64,000 nt of DNA from Dipetalonema caudispina (lineage: Eukaryota > Nematoda > Chromadorea > Rhabditida > Onchocercidae), in NCBI GenBank assembly GCA_013365325.1, contig JABVXV010000248.1, forward strand, positions 30,938 to 94,937, given 5' to 3'. The notes below the pieces were generated by a model. It was not told the origin of the DNA. It saw nothing but the letters and a program-made list of their open reading frames with translations, and did not search any database. The position numbers and the translations under genes are program-made. This document shows, piece after piece, positions 16,572 through 30,284 of this stretch (positions are counted from its first letter, which is position 1; each line of letters opens with the position of its first letter).

Positions 16572-19500
16572 TTAACAAGCATTTGGTCCAACCGTTGGTA
16601 GAAGGACAATCTTCACGCTACTTTTGCCAGCAATTAGCGCCTGAACATATTCCAGATCCTCACCTTTGACCAACTCATCTTCCACATATATAATCTCATC
16701 ACCCACCGACAGTACCGGTGCCAACGAAGCCAATGATACTCGGGAGATGAAGATTCCTGAGAGCATAGACAAATTGAAACTTTCAAGAAGGAATATTGGC
16801 TGTTCGGATTTTTCCGGACTTCATGATGATTTTCATTAGCTTTCTGTTCTCTAAATCTTTCTCTAGAACAATTTTCAAGTCCAAAAATTTGTATTTAAAA
16901 TCAGCTATAAACTAATGTAGGGACTTATTGAATTACTCCAGTAATCGGGACTCAGCCAGATTAATTTTCAGAACCTTCAGGTTCTAGAGAATATTCACAC
17001 ACTCTGAAGAAAAAGAACATACCACGCTTTTGGTTAAGTATGCCAGTAGCGATATAAAAACCAAATGGACCAGGCTGAAGCTTTTCAATCAGGACAATTC
17101 TTAAGCCTCTATGATCAAGAGCAATTAACTGGGCTCGAACAGATGGTAAATGTGACCTGCAGGGTAAAAAGGATCGCTGATCAATAATATCAGTCTATAA
17201 TTAATTTCGAAAGTGTCAATTAGTATTTACCAAATCATTCAATTTATTCGTTCGGCTTTCTTCTTTAAAGTACCTGTTGGGCTTGCTAAGCAGAAATTAT
17301 CATCGAACGATGTAAAATTTAATAAAAAAGGTGATATACCGATGAAGTGAAGGGATGTAGCTATTGATCATTTTAGAATCGAGTGGGTGAAAAGCTCGAC
17401 CAACACTTTGTGAACGAATGTTGTTAACACCTGCTCTTCGTAACTTTCTGCAGTGCGCAAATTTACTTCTTCATTTCCAAGGAAGCAGTTCTCATTGAAA
17501 TGTCATTTTACAGGGATAAGTGAGGATTCTCGGAAAATCTAAGGATCAATTAGATTCCTTCATTGCTTCCAAGACTCAACTTTTATTTGATTGAAGTTTA
17601 TTGTGGCCCTGTTACAGAGCACCGTTTTTAGTCTAGCCATCTTGTGGGAATGGAAAAGAAACAGAAGGATTTGAATATGGAAGACTTAGTTTGTGCATCT
17701 TCAACATATGGACTAATATAAGAAGTAAAATGCAAACCTCTGACCCCCCCGAATAGCTCCACCGTACGTAGCGTAATCTAGTAACAAATCCGGAAAACGA
17801 CGTCCACTACCTAATCGCATACCATTCATAAGTGAACCATGGCCTCTTTCCGTAATGTTAAGATTATCAACGCTGCGCATCAAATAAGCATTAATAGTAG
17901 CTTCATTCTCTGGCTGCAACAAAAATAATCAAACTTTTTTGAATTTAATTCGGAATAAAGTTAACACCTAATACCCACAATCGCCAACTGCTACTCATTT
18001 CATTCTCTACCGCCTCATTCCGCTTCATTTTAGTTGTAGTGACATTACACATATATTTGCAGGTAGTAGTTGGCAAATTATTTAATTTAATTTAACTCAT
18101 TTCTCATTACATTTGAAATGATCAAAGTATTCAGCAAAATCACAGAGACTGCCCCGAAGACTACTCATTGTACATTGCGTATTTTGACATTGGACAAGGC
18201 CCTCTCAATGTTATCCAAACGTGTGAAGTATCGGTATCTCAACAGTGAACTATAACAAACCATTTCATTTTAATCCATCTTTTTCATTTAGTACACTAGA
18301 AAGTGTTCTCGCATTATATGACGTCCCGAAAATATATCTTACTATCTTTTCTCTTGCAATATCGGATACTGCTCAGAAAAAATTCACAGTAATCTAATTT
18401 TGACGAGTTGGAACTTCATGTTAAAGGAAATTTTGAATGTATTATATATTTAAATTATATGATTCGACCTTTTAATATGGACCAAATCAATCTATGAAAT
18501 TATTGAATAATTAATTAGAATTAGTCCTGAGTACTCTTTCTAATATCCTGACCATATAAGATGAATAGTCCTGCGCTGGGTAACAACAATCGATGGATCC
18601 GCGGCGTATCTCTAAAGTAGCTGCTTGACGATGCATGCCACGAGGTAATGATGCTGAACGACTATGGAAACGTCGTATTACTCGAAAAGGTGAATCCTGG
18701 AAAAAGTTGAGCGATGTCTTTTGGGGAAAAGGGAAAACTCTCACAAATTACGTTATAACTTAAATTCTTGGATTAAAAAGACTTCCAAATAAAATAGTTC
18801 TGCAGTAGGGAGCTCACTTCCTTAATGTTTTAATTGTCAAGAGTTTAGTTCATTTAGAAAACTTTCAGGACTAGTTAAATCTGAGGCACTAAATTAATTA
18901 ATTCAAATACTGCAAGGAAGGAACTCTTGGCTATATAAAAGACATAAATATTTTCATATCTTTTATAATTTTGTGCAAAAATGTCGCAATTGATTAATAC
19001 TATTCAATTCAAGGTCGATATGTTCTGAATCAAATTACTCTTATCTTAAATATCTATCCGCAATAAATAACAATTCTAATGCAAATGTTGCGGTAAAAAG
19101 TAGATTTAAGTGTGTATTCTCATTAGGACAAATGATCTAATTGGATCAAATGATTTAAAGTGATACATTTGACTGAATAAACCGTTGATCATCATTATGT
19201 CTATGCCTCGTTATAGCCACAGAATAGCCTGGTGAAGACTGAGCAATATCGTTCTGTTCATAAAATTCATTAATTTGATGCTGACGTAGCTGGTGATGCT
19301 TCGGTTGATAATGGCTACTATAACCTGAAAGCCGTACACTACTTTTGTGAGTTATATGACAGCTAGCAATGCTGAAATACTAAAATGATTGGAATGAATC
19401 GGATTATATTTCCTTTTGAAATCGTTTTAAATTCAAAAAAATTGAAATTATTGTGTGAAAAGAAGATTCTGATAATATGGAGGAATTTTCTTCAAGTTAA

Positions 19501-22500
19501 TTTAATTCTGATTTATTTTGCTTAATTGTCAAATGAAGCAAATTAAATGATTCTCATCGTTAATTCTTTCTACAAGTTGCTGTTCGGTTCTATTCAGCCT
19601 ATATTACACGTTATCAGAAGACTTTTCTTGTTAATTGGTTATCGACAAATTATTTTCAATAAATTTCTTCCAGTTCTAAAGTAACTGAATCCGAATTCCA
19701 GATTCACTTATCGAATGAATTAGTTTAGTGCATTTGTCTTTAATCTTAACTTTAAAAAAAAAGGTGAAAAAAAAGCTAATTCGTTCAAAGTCAAAGAGAT
19801 GGTATTTGATTTTGATCTGAAATTTTTTGTAAAACGACAGAAAAAATTTCTGAGCCCAAGCATCCGCCAGTTATTATATAACAAAATTTATTATTTAAAA
19901 TGGATACCGAAGTTGAACTGATCGTCGGTGGTATGTTTTTGTCTTGGAAGCTTATTGATGATACCACTGTTGCTGTTACTAACGACTGACAGTCGTACCT
20001 GATCAGGATTATTCGCCGACACTGTTGATGCCGTTGTCACTGCTTTCGTGGTGGAACAACTATTAACGTCAAGCAGATCAATATTATCCCAGCCGGACGA
20101 CGAGGACGACGAACCCCCATCGGTTAATAATACCTTTCAGTAATAATTACAAAAATAAGTAATAATAAGTAAAAAATTGCTTTAATCCTTCATTTTAGAT
20201 TGAAGGTTTGAATACTGAATCTCGAGACTTTGATTCGCAGCAGTTTATGCCGAAAGTTAAATGTAGTATTATTAGTAATAGTTATCCGTCTCTCCTTGTC
20301 TTTAAATTTTTACAACATTCGTGTTCTCTTCTCGTGGAAAAATATTTCCATATTTCTATAGTCTTGGGTCAGGGCCCCGGTAGTGAGATTGCGGTCTAGA
20401 ACGTCTGATAGGCCGTGTAAACGATATATTAAACCATAATAATACTCAAGCACTTATGTCTCTAACTTTCTGTTTTCCTATATAAATTTACTTTTTATTC
20501 ATGGAGGAGTTATCTGAACGAATATTACATCTCGATCTGATCTTGTAACTTCTTCAAAAGAATTTCGTGAGTTTTAAATATGGTATAGTAGCTTCATTTT
20601 ATGGCATATCCAGAAAATCTACAACTGCTGAAGTGCTTCATTTCCGGATTAAGACAACTTTCCGCACTGTTTGCAAAAATTAAATCTGAGCTGCAGCAAA
20701 AAGCGTCAAAGACGCAGATACCTGATCCGCAAATCGGACGCGGTATTGTTTCCCATTCCTCGATGTTTGGCTATTATAGCAGTTCATTTGTAATTCTTCC
20801 GGTAAGCGTCTCTGGTATGACAATGTTGATAAATTTCTATGCAGTTCCCTGAAAAAAAAATACTTCCTTCCCATCCGAAATTCATTCCGATACATATAAA
20901 AACGCGTATGCCCCTCTCTTACAAATGTTGCTTGTAGGGAATAAGCCTGAACATATACAATCTCAATTGTATGTCATTGGTAGTGACAATATCACAGGTC
21001 ACGTTTGTGATGATCGCTGCCGGGTCAGTTATTATTACTGTTGTTGACAAGGAAGAATGAGAGGACAATTTCTTTATCATCAACGCAGCGACAACAATGC
21101 AGTGACGATGATCGAAGGTGGACGAAACAGCCCGGTTTCAGATTATAATTTTTTAGAAGCAACGCTATTAGCAACTTTTTTTTGAGAGCAGCAAATAGAA
21201 CGCACAGTTTACTTTTAAGAGAAACAAGAAAAGAATCCAAAAATGATGGAATTTGTTGAAATCAACAAAAAGGTGGAAGGGCATAAACGCCTGCTTGGCA
21301 TGATGACCGGAAGTATCAATCTCAATAAGAGATTAAACTTTTTCATTTCATTATTTCTGATGAAGCGAATTTCCGCTTCTTGGTTGTTAAGTGCTTTCTG
21401 TTCAATCTTCCAGTCTGTTACACATCATTAATTTGATTCAATTTTCATGACAACTCTTTTCCTTTTTTTCCTTTCGTCCATTTTCATTCCTAATTTCTTT
21501 GTTTAAACACTTTATGATACAATATATTGTTGCTTTTCCTTCCAATTTAATAATTTAAAACATTTTCCGATTCAAAAGTTTGCAAACAAATGTTTTAATA
21601 TAATAAAACTGTTAATTAGTCCACCTGTGATTAAATCCTTTCAATCAATTCCCAAGCTTACCATTCAAATTACCCGGGTGCATTGAACATTGTCGTAATG
21701 TTCTAAGAGGCCTGAGTTGTGCGGTATGTATATTATTTTTATCCAGTTTCTCAATAGAGATGATACGCTTAATGTGAATTCCTTCCTCGCTATTCTAACA
21801 GACACAGAAAAGGAAATATCGAAATGTCAAAACATCTTCAAGACTATCTCTATCTCGAGAATCTAATGGAGTAAGTTACGTTTTATGAGCCAATCTGACT
21901 TTGCAAAAAAATTCTTCCCGATTCTCTCAATGAGAAAAATTCATGGCAAAATTTAACTGACAGGCATACTCACAATTTCATACTTGTGCATAAGTAGATC
22001 GTACCGTGGATTTTCAGGTGTTAGATGCTCGCGATACACGGGAATTTCAAATTTACGCTGCAGTTTTTTCGAGTTATTGTCATGGAACCCGACATTAATA
22101 TGTCGCGGTGATAACTGATTGTCCGAATCGGCGCATATACCCGAATCCGTGTCACTATCACCTGGCGGTGGAGGTAATTGGCCACCTGTAAATGATTTTG
22201 CTATAAATAATTTACACTACTGTTTTACCTGCAATGATATTAATAGTATTACAGTTTTACCTGAATAATGACTGTGCCTGAGCATCTTATCACCAAAATG
22301 GAGTCAGCTTTTCTGTTCTCCGTCAGAATTGAACTATTCTTGAGTGTGAATTAGACGTAAGCTTAACAATTCATCTAAATAATACTTTAGTAATCGTACC
22401 GCATCATCATAATGCGCGTCACGAGTTATCTCGAGTACTGCTTAAAGAAACTGTTAGATTTGTTCATATCAATCATGAAACTTACCGAACGTTTTAAAAC

Positions 22501-23384
22501 ATATATAACGAAACTGAATGATTTCGTAGTGTTAGAGATTTGAAATTATTTACTTCCGAAAGGATGTAAATAGCTTACAATAAATTCATTCATAAATGGC
22601 GAGAACATTTGTTGCAATTAGTCGGCAAAGCACCTCTTGGCTCAACTTCATGCAAAATTTATGGAATATTTTGTTGCAAGTTCGGTGCAGGGAAGAATGT
22701 AAAGGATTAAATTCGTTCAACAGGAAAGAAAGAAGGAGAGAAGAAAGAGAAGAGGAAGAAGGAGATAGATATAGAATTTTAAATGAATAATTATTCGAGA
22801 GAAACGGGAACGGAACGGATACAGTAAGCAAAGAAGGAAGGCTAAGAATGGAAAATCTTTTTTGCATCAGTCCCTTCTTCCGTATTCTTGTGCTAATCCT
22901 TGGATATCATTTCCTGATCTCTTACGTTTTTACTATTTTGAATGTATCATTTACTACAGGCTGCAGTAAGCTAAACTGAAGCTGTAGTAAGTAAAGCAAT
23001 CCTGTTTTCCGGATCAATAGTATGATTCTATGAAGCTTCATTTTGCTGTGATATTTAACAAACTAATCAGCATCTTTGCAACTATCAAATTGAGTACCGT
23101 CTTTTTTTAAATTATTTCGTGGTTTCTCTTGTTACGGCTTGATTAACCAAGCGATTAAATAATGTGCAAGAGAAAGCTGGAGTGAATGTCAATAAATAAA
23201 AATAAGTAAATAAATGGCAATTTACGGGATATGTTTTGAAATCCAACATTACCAACAGTGCTTCTTGAGAGCTGTCCAAATTTAGCAATCTGACAGTGTT
23301 GTTGTTGCAACTGATATATCTTTGGTTTTGGTGGTAGTATCGGAGGTATTTTCGCCAGTGTTGTTGCGGGATTTTGCATGCTGT
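16572..23384 (-). CDS. PDZ-domain protein with a long low-complexity N-terminal region (5' end uncertain)
   Basis: Nine exons on the minus strand, in coding order: 23384-23226, 22185-21974, 20811-20722, 20133-19999, 19379-19167, 18696-18553, 17913-17738, 17156-17023, 16756-16572. All phases agree, giving about 481 residues. The N-terminal part is proline-, serine- and charge-rich (IPPILPPKPKIYQLQQQ, GQLPPPPGDSDTDSG, a serine run in DGGSSSSSSGWDN), with basic stretches (RRFHSRSASLPRGMHRQ). The last two exons encode a PDZ domain: LRIVLIEKLQPGPFGFYI carries the GFYI carboxylate loop, followed by RGIFISRVSLASLAPVLSVG, DEIIYVEDELVKGEDLEYVQ and KIVLLPTVGPNAC, then stop. GFYI plus GIFISRV resembles the PAR-6 and SYD-1 class of PDZ, but no PB1/CRIB, C2 or RhoGAP domain is visible, so it is not simply either. 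Probably a scaffold binding C-terminal peptides. Further 5' exons are likely (separate entries). Confidence 0.75.
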
Positions 23385-25178
23385 CTAAAACATTACTAAA
23401 TCTATGTGCATAAATATATTTACACTTTAAGGGTTTTTAAACGATGTTCCTTAAAATAATGGGCACCACAGATCAAATAGGCGTTAATTAATATTTTTTA
23501 AAAATGAACATGGAATATTGTGATATGATCATTAGGGAAAGAATTATGCAAACGTATCTGATTAAGCTAAAAAATTAAAAATTATTTCATATAAGAACTT
23601 GAAATCTCTCAATATCTATAATAAATACAGAAAAATGACGAGAAAACAGGAAAGTACACTTTGTATACATCCTATCGTTTCCATCAATGATTCAAATATG
23701 TCCCTTTGGTAAAATACTATTATATTCAAAATCAATTTGAAAAGTAAGCTCCACCAAAAATGACTTCATCCGATCAAATAAGATCAGCGATCAGTCTTTC
23801 AAAAAGGCTTGAGATCTGAACATATAAATTATAAAGAAGAAAGGTATTTTACGATTTGTGAAAAAAATTGCTTTTTATTGTGGACACGATTGGTTCCGTT
23901 AAGGCAACAAATAATTAGCTAATGTTAAAGGTTCCAGGATCAATCGGCTAGCTTTTTTCCATGGGATAGCTTCTATTATGAAAGTTTTACTTCAACGATT
24001 TATTAAACTTTGCTGGTAACGTAAGTTGCTTCAACAATGAATCCACCAACCAACATCCACTTCAAAAGAACAACGACAAAACCAAACAGAATCAGCAAAG
24101 TAAATATTATACACTTGCAAAAGTTCGTAACATTTTGCAGCACGAGAATATTTTCCACATTATCCTACTACACGGTAAGTTATACCGCATAGTGTTTTAA
24201 CTGTCGAAAATAAACTTGAATTAGAAATGATCAAGTTATTTAATTTAGTCATTCATTGACAGAATTAGCATAATTTATTAATAGCACAATTATTTGCAAA
24301 CTTCTGTACAAATGACAAAAAGACGTGATAAGGCAAAAAAAGTGAAGAGGAAGCTTTAGAAAAGAATCGGAAGAATAATCATTTCATAATGAAACGATAA
24401 GATATGTTTCTATTTGAGTTCTCTACTCGAGTACTCAATTTTGACGAACTTTTTTCTATTCTCAAAACCAATTCACAGACCATTCAATCCAATTCATTAA
24501 CCCGCCATTCTACAAATATTAATTTGTCAAGCGGTATTGCTAAATATTAGTTCCGAAATTACATTACCTTAAAATTCTATTTTGCTTCTATCTTTCTATG
24601 TTATGTTGAAGGAGTAAATATTTGAAGAATTAATAGTGTGAAAAAAAATCTTTTCAACAGTAACATTTGGACTAAATGAATTTCGTGAAGACAATGTGCC
24701 ATTTCGACGAGGTGCAGGAATTATATAATATCAAGAAATCTCTGCAGTATTATAAATCTCGTTGACAACAAACCAAAGTATCCCGATCTGAAATTTAAGA
24801 TTTGAATTTCCTCCTGCAACAATCTTTTCTCGATTGTCTATTTGCCATATTGTACTTACATTTCCGGCAAGTTGAGAATATATTTTTAAGCTTCTATTAG
24901 TTAACCTTGTCTAACAAGAATCCGAATGATCCAAACTGATTAATTTAAGTGTTAATTTGTTTAATCGAGGTCAGTGGAATTCATTTAATATGGATTCAAA
25001 AGTTTGTCGAATAGGAGTCTAAGTATGAGTCAGCAGAGAGGACGAAAATGAAAAACTTTAATGTTTGCAAAAGGGTTTAAATTACATAAGGAAATAAAGT
25101 TACCGATTCCAGTTCTGATTTTACTGCGGTACGGGAATGTGCTAGCAAATCAGATTGTTTTCACTTTTTACTAATTAC

Positions 25179-25208
25179 CTTTAAGAAGGAACTTCCGGCG
25201 CTCATCGT
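25179..25208 (-). other. Candidate 30-bp upstream exon of the PDZ gene
   Basis: Flanked by TGTTAG and GTAATT. Read in the phase needed by the 23384 exon it gives DERRKFLLK followed by D-S-M-Q, a smooth charged junction. A further block at 25906-25978 (-) has a strong acceptor (AAATTTCAG) and reads CIEQHSIPSEMAHSGMP, but its donor (GTCTCG) is poor. With that block included, phases from 26693 to 23384 would agree. Confidence 0.4.
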
Positions 25209-26384
25209 CTAACATCTAACAAACAGAATAAAAGATTGTCATTGTAGATGAAAAGTATGTTGCTTGGATGATATCAAACTATTAATGAGGGAACAAACTC
25301 GAGAACCAACAAGTAAACATAAAAAGTATTGGAGAAGTAAATCAATGTCCACTAATAAATAAATCTTTAACTCCAATATCTGAACTATTAATATAGATTG
25401 TGCAATTGTGATAATAATGAAGTACTTGAAATTCAGCACTTATCCAATTAATTCACACTTTCAACGTGTGTTCAATAGATATGAATTAATTATTGCTGCT
25501 TCTTTGTTATTATCGTGGTTATTATTGTTCGGAACAATGGAAGAAAGAAACTTTGGAGATTTTTCTCTGTCTTCTTTAATAAGTATTCCAACAGTTTCAT
25601 CGAAGAAAAACACCACTAATGATACTTCCTCAAAATGACTATTGAGATTGGAAGGCTATGGTCATTAGGATTATTTGATTTTTTCTATTGGTGATAGGAC
25701 AAATGTCATAGTCCGGAAATTAAAACATATTACAACTTCACAATTCGAGCTCCTTTAGCATCCTTATCGGCAATATCATCTTACTCAAAAAACCCCTTAA
25801 TTAATTAACTTGATTAGCTCATTACTGGGACTAAATCATAATAATGATAATAATAAAAATAACACATTTAGGATAGATATAGGAGAACAGGAATTTGTAC
25901 GAGACGTTGAATGAAGGTTAGTATTGGCATGCCGGAATGTGCCATCTCTGAAGGTATGCTATGCTGTTCAATGCAATCCTGAAATTTTTCATTGAAATAG
26001 TACACAACAAAAAAATGAACCCGAAGGACCGGAAAAAACATATCCTATGCCATCAAATATAATATCACTATTCATTAATACTACCACAACACATCAGTGC
26101 GAGCAAACAGGAAAGAAAATTGCAATGCCTATTCCCTTTTTGCATAATTTTCTTATTTCAATCTTTTTTTTACAAATTAATTTATTAACACTTTTGTAAC
26201 TTTACTTTTCCATTTAAAACATTAGTGATAACCCATCTGCAAAAATGGTCAAAATGGCTAATTAACAATGACCATAAGGTGATAATAAGAAGGAATAAAC
26301 AGATAGGTAGATAAAACCAAATGATGAAAAAAAAATCTTAGCAGTGAACTGATAAGATACAGAAGTTCTTATGCCATGGGATAT

Positions 26385-26401
26385 CGGTAGTTGAACTACC
26401 G
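26385..26401. repeat. Short perfect inverted repeat
   Basis: CGGTAGTTGAACTACCG: two 8-bp arms around a single central base, in the non-coding stretch upstream of the PDZ gene. It could form a small hairpin; function unknown. Confidence 0.5.
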
Positions 26402-26621
26402 GGTTTTTGGGTTTCCGGTATTATACTTACCCGTCTACTCTAGCTTGTCTCTCAATTTCAGATACTCGAAACTACTTTCGATGGATGATTAATGGTCGGA
26501 ATTAAAAGTGCATGCGATAAATCTATGAATTTCCAAAACTAGAAATATGAATAGAGATCAGAAGTGAAAATATGATGAAAGACATAATTTGATAACGCTA
26601 TAAAAAAAAATAAAAATTTAC

Positions 26622-26693
26622 CGCATTTATAGAGAGAAGACCAATTTTGCTTTTCTTAAAGCAATCCGGTTGCCAAGGTAAATCGACTTCCAT
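26622..26693 (-). other. Candidate first coding exon of the PDZ gene
   Basis: An ATG at 26693 opens 24 codons, beginning MEVDLPWQPDCFKKSK and ending in a GTAAAT donor, within an otherwise AT-rich stretch. Composition and the clean donor suggest a real start exon. Assignment to the PDZ gene rests on strand, order and a possible phase match through 25906-25978 and 25179-25208; it may instead belong to another transcript. Confidence 0.4.
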
Positions 26694-29600
26694 AATCTCG
26701 ATCGATATTCAATTGTTCAACAAATATTTGTTAGAGCTTGAAACACGCGTAATTTTGAAATTTGAACTGATTACTCAAATTATGCATTTGTTTAGGAGCT
26801 AATCATCGATAATTAAAAGGGAAAAGCAAGAGAAGATGACATTTAAGCAAAGAAAATAAAATAAAAAAGCGCCAATCAATTTGGCATTTCATATGCAACA
26901 AACTTTGAACGAATTGCGAGAGAGGAAAATGAAAGGAAAGAAAGCTTAATCGCAAGACTGATGGAAGTATTCGAATGAGTAATAGAAATGAACAAAAGAT
27001 AAGTAACGACATTAAGGCTAAATCGAAAGCCATTCTTCAAAGTTTGAGTCTATTACAAATTGATGAAAAGAGGAGAAGTTGAATGAAATGAACTTGTTTG
27101 AACTGAATTGATTGGAGCTTGATGAATTTGAATTTGAATCGAGCTGAAGCGAAGTCCTCTTCAATTTGATACGATTTAAGTTAAGTCGGAATTAATTATT
27201 TAAAAATAATGCATGCTATTACTCTCAACAACCATTCTGCAATATCCAGCGCAATCTTACCCATGCTGTTACTGTACTAATTTTTGGATCAACTTGCATT
27301 GAAAAAACAGAGAGTCAATTTCGTAGTCTAAAATTTTGCTTTGTAAACACATATCCAATATATCCGCATATTTTAGTAAAGATTGAATGGTTCCCGGAAT
27401 TGTTTCCCTCGAATTTTCTTTTTTAAAGATGATCGGATAGTTGTCATTAATGAAATGGAAGCAAAATATTTAAATTGAAATTTCTAGAACAATTATTCCG
27501 AGAAATCCTTATTCCACAAATCTCGAATTCTGATATTAGCAAAATGCAGAAAACCTCTGAGTTCTTGAGCCTCCTTAACCATATCACCACTATGCCATTT
27601 CGGTTGGCTGACTGTTCTACTTCCCATGGTAGTACTACGACAACAGATAAACTAAAGCTTTAGTTAAAAAAATTATTTCTGAAAGTCACTATCAGTTAAT
27701 TAGACTGACAATAAGATCTTGGATTAGCTGTCACACTCCGATTTCTTCCAGTTACCATTCTCAACCGGTGTTGTACTCAAAAATTTGTGCATGAAGCATG
27801 AAAGATGGGAAATTGCAGCTCTACATGAAATTAGATGTCATAATGTGTCAGTATGAGAGATATGATCGGTTGCGATATACAGAAAGAATGCTTTCGTGAC
27901 AGGTTTGATCGGATAACTATCGAAGAGCGGATCAATTTGGGGAATGAGTCATTTCCGCTAGTATCATCTGATGACAGCCTGAATTTACAATCAATTTTTA
28001 CGCTAAAAAATCAGTAAAAACTGCCATTCATATATATGGTGAAGAAAAAGTCAGGAACGGCTTGAATCAATTTTAATTCTGGGTGATAATCACAGATACA
28101 GTTCTGTTTGATGACTTGTTCATTAATTCGATATAACTTGAGCTTCGAAATAAATCCGTCAGAGCAGATAAAATTGTCTTGAAGCGAAGTAAATTTAAGG
28201 AACTTCCATAAAATGTGTGCATTGTAAATGGATCGGCAGAATTGATTTTCCGATTATTGCAAAAAGTTAATTTTTCGAAACGATGGCAATTGAAAGAACG
28301 TTCTAATCCAAAATTAATCCCATTCCTCCCCTCATCAGCCGATCTACTCGTATTCCATTTATTAGTCGAAATATTGGCAGATCATAGTAATTTATTTCAG
28401 AAATTTAAATAAATTATTGAAATGCAATAATAATGGATGGTGACCCGATGAGGAAGAAATGGTAAAAAGAAATGGAGGTCGCAATACATTCAAAGAGAAG
28501 GGTCGTTATAGGGAAAATAGATGGTCTTTTGATCGCTAATTGCAAATCATTTGTTCACTCCAAATGTAAATAATATGTGTGACCTCAAAATGAACTAAAC
28601 TCATCAACTTCATCGAAATGGAAAAAGTAGTAAATCTGTTTTTTCAAATTTCTAATTTCTCGAAGCAAGCATTTAACAGAGAGTGAATGATGCATGTGAT
28701 GAGCTTGATAATGTGGGAAGTAGACAGAGATAGCTAAGACGGAAGAGAGAGGAGAAATCATTAAATTTGAAACTTTTTCATAATCATTCATTCCATAATA
28801 GAGTGACAATAGAAGCATCCCTAATTTTAAGAAAGATGAAACGAGAAAAAGCAAGCAGAAGCAATGGAGGGAGAGAAAAGAGGCAAAGTACAACTAACAG
28901 CTTATTTCTTGGCTTATTCTCACCCTTATTTAATTAGTTAAAAGTGAAGAGAAATAAGTTTCGAAATATATCATACTGATGCAGTGAAATGTGAAATGAG
29001 CTTTAATATCTCTAACTACCATTAGTCATTAACAACGGGATACCGGTAAACCGGAAAATTGAAGATAATGCTTTTCGGCCAATAAAGCTTGCTTATGATT
29101 ACTTTTTCTTAAACATTTCTCTATCAGTAAGTTGTTGAAGCAAAAACTAAACAAACAAGAAATGGATCCGATTGATGAGCTGTCAATAACGAGAACGATA
29201 TATTCAAGAGAAAGAATGACCATTCGAAACGATATTGAATTCCTTCATGGATGACCAAAACGTTGTTGAGACAGCTTAATGTTTAACAGAGAGCTAAACA
29301 AGTAATTCATTAATTCGAAACTTTTTTTAATAAGATTAAATTCGGTCACAATTAGAATAAATGACTCATAACGAGGTAAGAAAGGAAGGAAGGAATTAGG
29401 GAGAGAGAAAATAAGAGGAAGCAATGAGGAAATAAGAGAGAAAGGTGAGAAGAAGTAAAAGAATATATGAAGTAGGTGGATATCCTCAACTTTACCACTC
29501 CAATTAATCCATTTGTTCAATTCACAAATGAAAGTATATACGAACTACATATGTTCACATATGCAAATTCACAATGTTTGATTAGCCGGCGGTGTTTGCA

Positions 29601-30284
29601 TAGGAGAAGTTGTGGGAGGAATGAAAATGAGCGAAGAAATGAAAGGAAAAGATAACATCGCAAGAAAATGGTAATTATTTGGTGACACAAAATGACAAAA
29701 TTCGGCTGGTATAAACGGACTATTCAAAGGATTGATGTTTGCAAGACTTATAATATTCAGCAGCATAATGTCTAACAGCGGAACTGAAAATGAATCAAAT
29801 TTTTGATAAATTGAAATTTTTTGGATTAACTTTCTGATTGCGAATACACCTGAATTTTCACATCTGTTTGGAATTGAAATTTCTTCAAAATCTTTTTCAA
29901 TAAAAAATTCTTCTTCAGAAGGTTGTCTTTTTAAACATCTCATGTTTAGGAAAAAAATCTATTCTTAAATGTCAGTGCTTCAGCTTGTTTGTCAGCATTA
30001 AATGAGATCCTTATATCGTAAGTAATCTAGATTTCCGAATCGTAAAAAAGTAACGTTGCTATAAGATAGTACTACCAACTGTCCTATTCATCTTCTAAGT
30101 CTTCATTAGAGTAATGGACATCATTCATATGCTGATGTTTTATTGGTTGCTTCTGTAGAAGTTGCTTTCTTACAAATATCATTAATTCATTAATTAAACG
30201 ATTAAATTGCTCTAACAAATAATTTGCTATAATTACGAAAAAAATAATAAAAACAAATGACAACATGGTAATTGTCTTATGAAA
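26694..30284. other. Gene-poor AT-rich region with two small ORF candidates
   Basis: No assembled gene. Purine-rich tracts occur at about 29385-29460. Two minus-strand frames stand out. 30266-30084 is a 60-codon ORF with an N-terminal hydrophobic helix (MLSFVFIIFFVIIANYLL) and a charged, acidic tail (YSNEDLEDE). 29943-29569 is 124 codons starting MRCLKRQPSEEEFFIEKDF. Neither matches a remembered family and neither has splice signals that would tie it to a gene. Confidence 0.35.
30084..30266 (-). CDS. Possible small single-helix membrane protein
   Basis: Sixty codons: a hydrophobic helix at about residues 2-18, an amphipathic basic stretch (FVRKQLLQKQPIKHQ, about 31-45) and an acidic C-terminus. 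The order helix, basic juxtamembrane, hydrophilic tail is a plausible small tail-exposed membrane protein, but an AT-rich genome readily produces hydrophobic ORFs of this size. It lies 18 bp beyond the stop of the candidate exon at 30285-30433 on the same strand, so it could instead be 3' untranslated sequence of that gene. Family not recognised. Confidence 0.2.
   Translation of the reverse strand: MLSFVFIIFFVIIANYLLEQFNRLINELMIFVRKQLLQKQPIKHQHMNDVHYSNEDLEDE

Larger units (their letters stand above)
23385..26621. other. Long intron or upstream region of the PDZ gene
   Basis: Apart from the candidate exons at 25179-25208 and 25906-25978, no coding signal was found. A minus-strand block near 26420-26470 could read FRVSEIERQARVDG before a GTAAGT donor, but its acceptor is poor and its phase does not fit. 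A 17-bp inverted repeat lies at 26385-26401. Confidence 0.35.
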
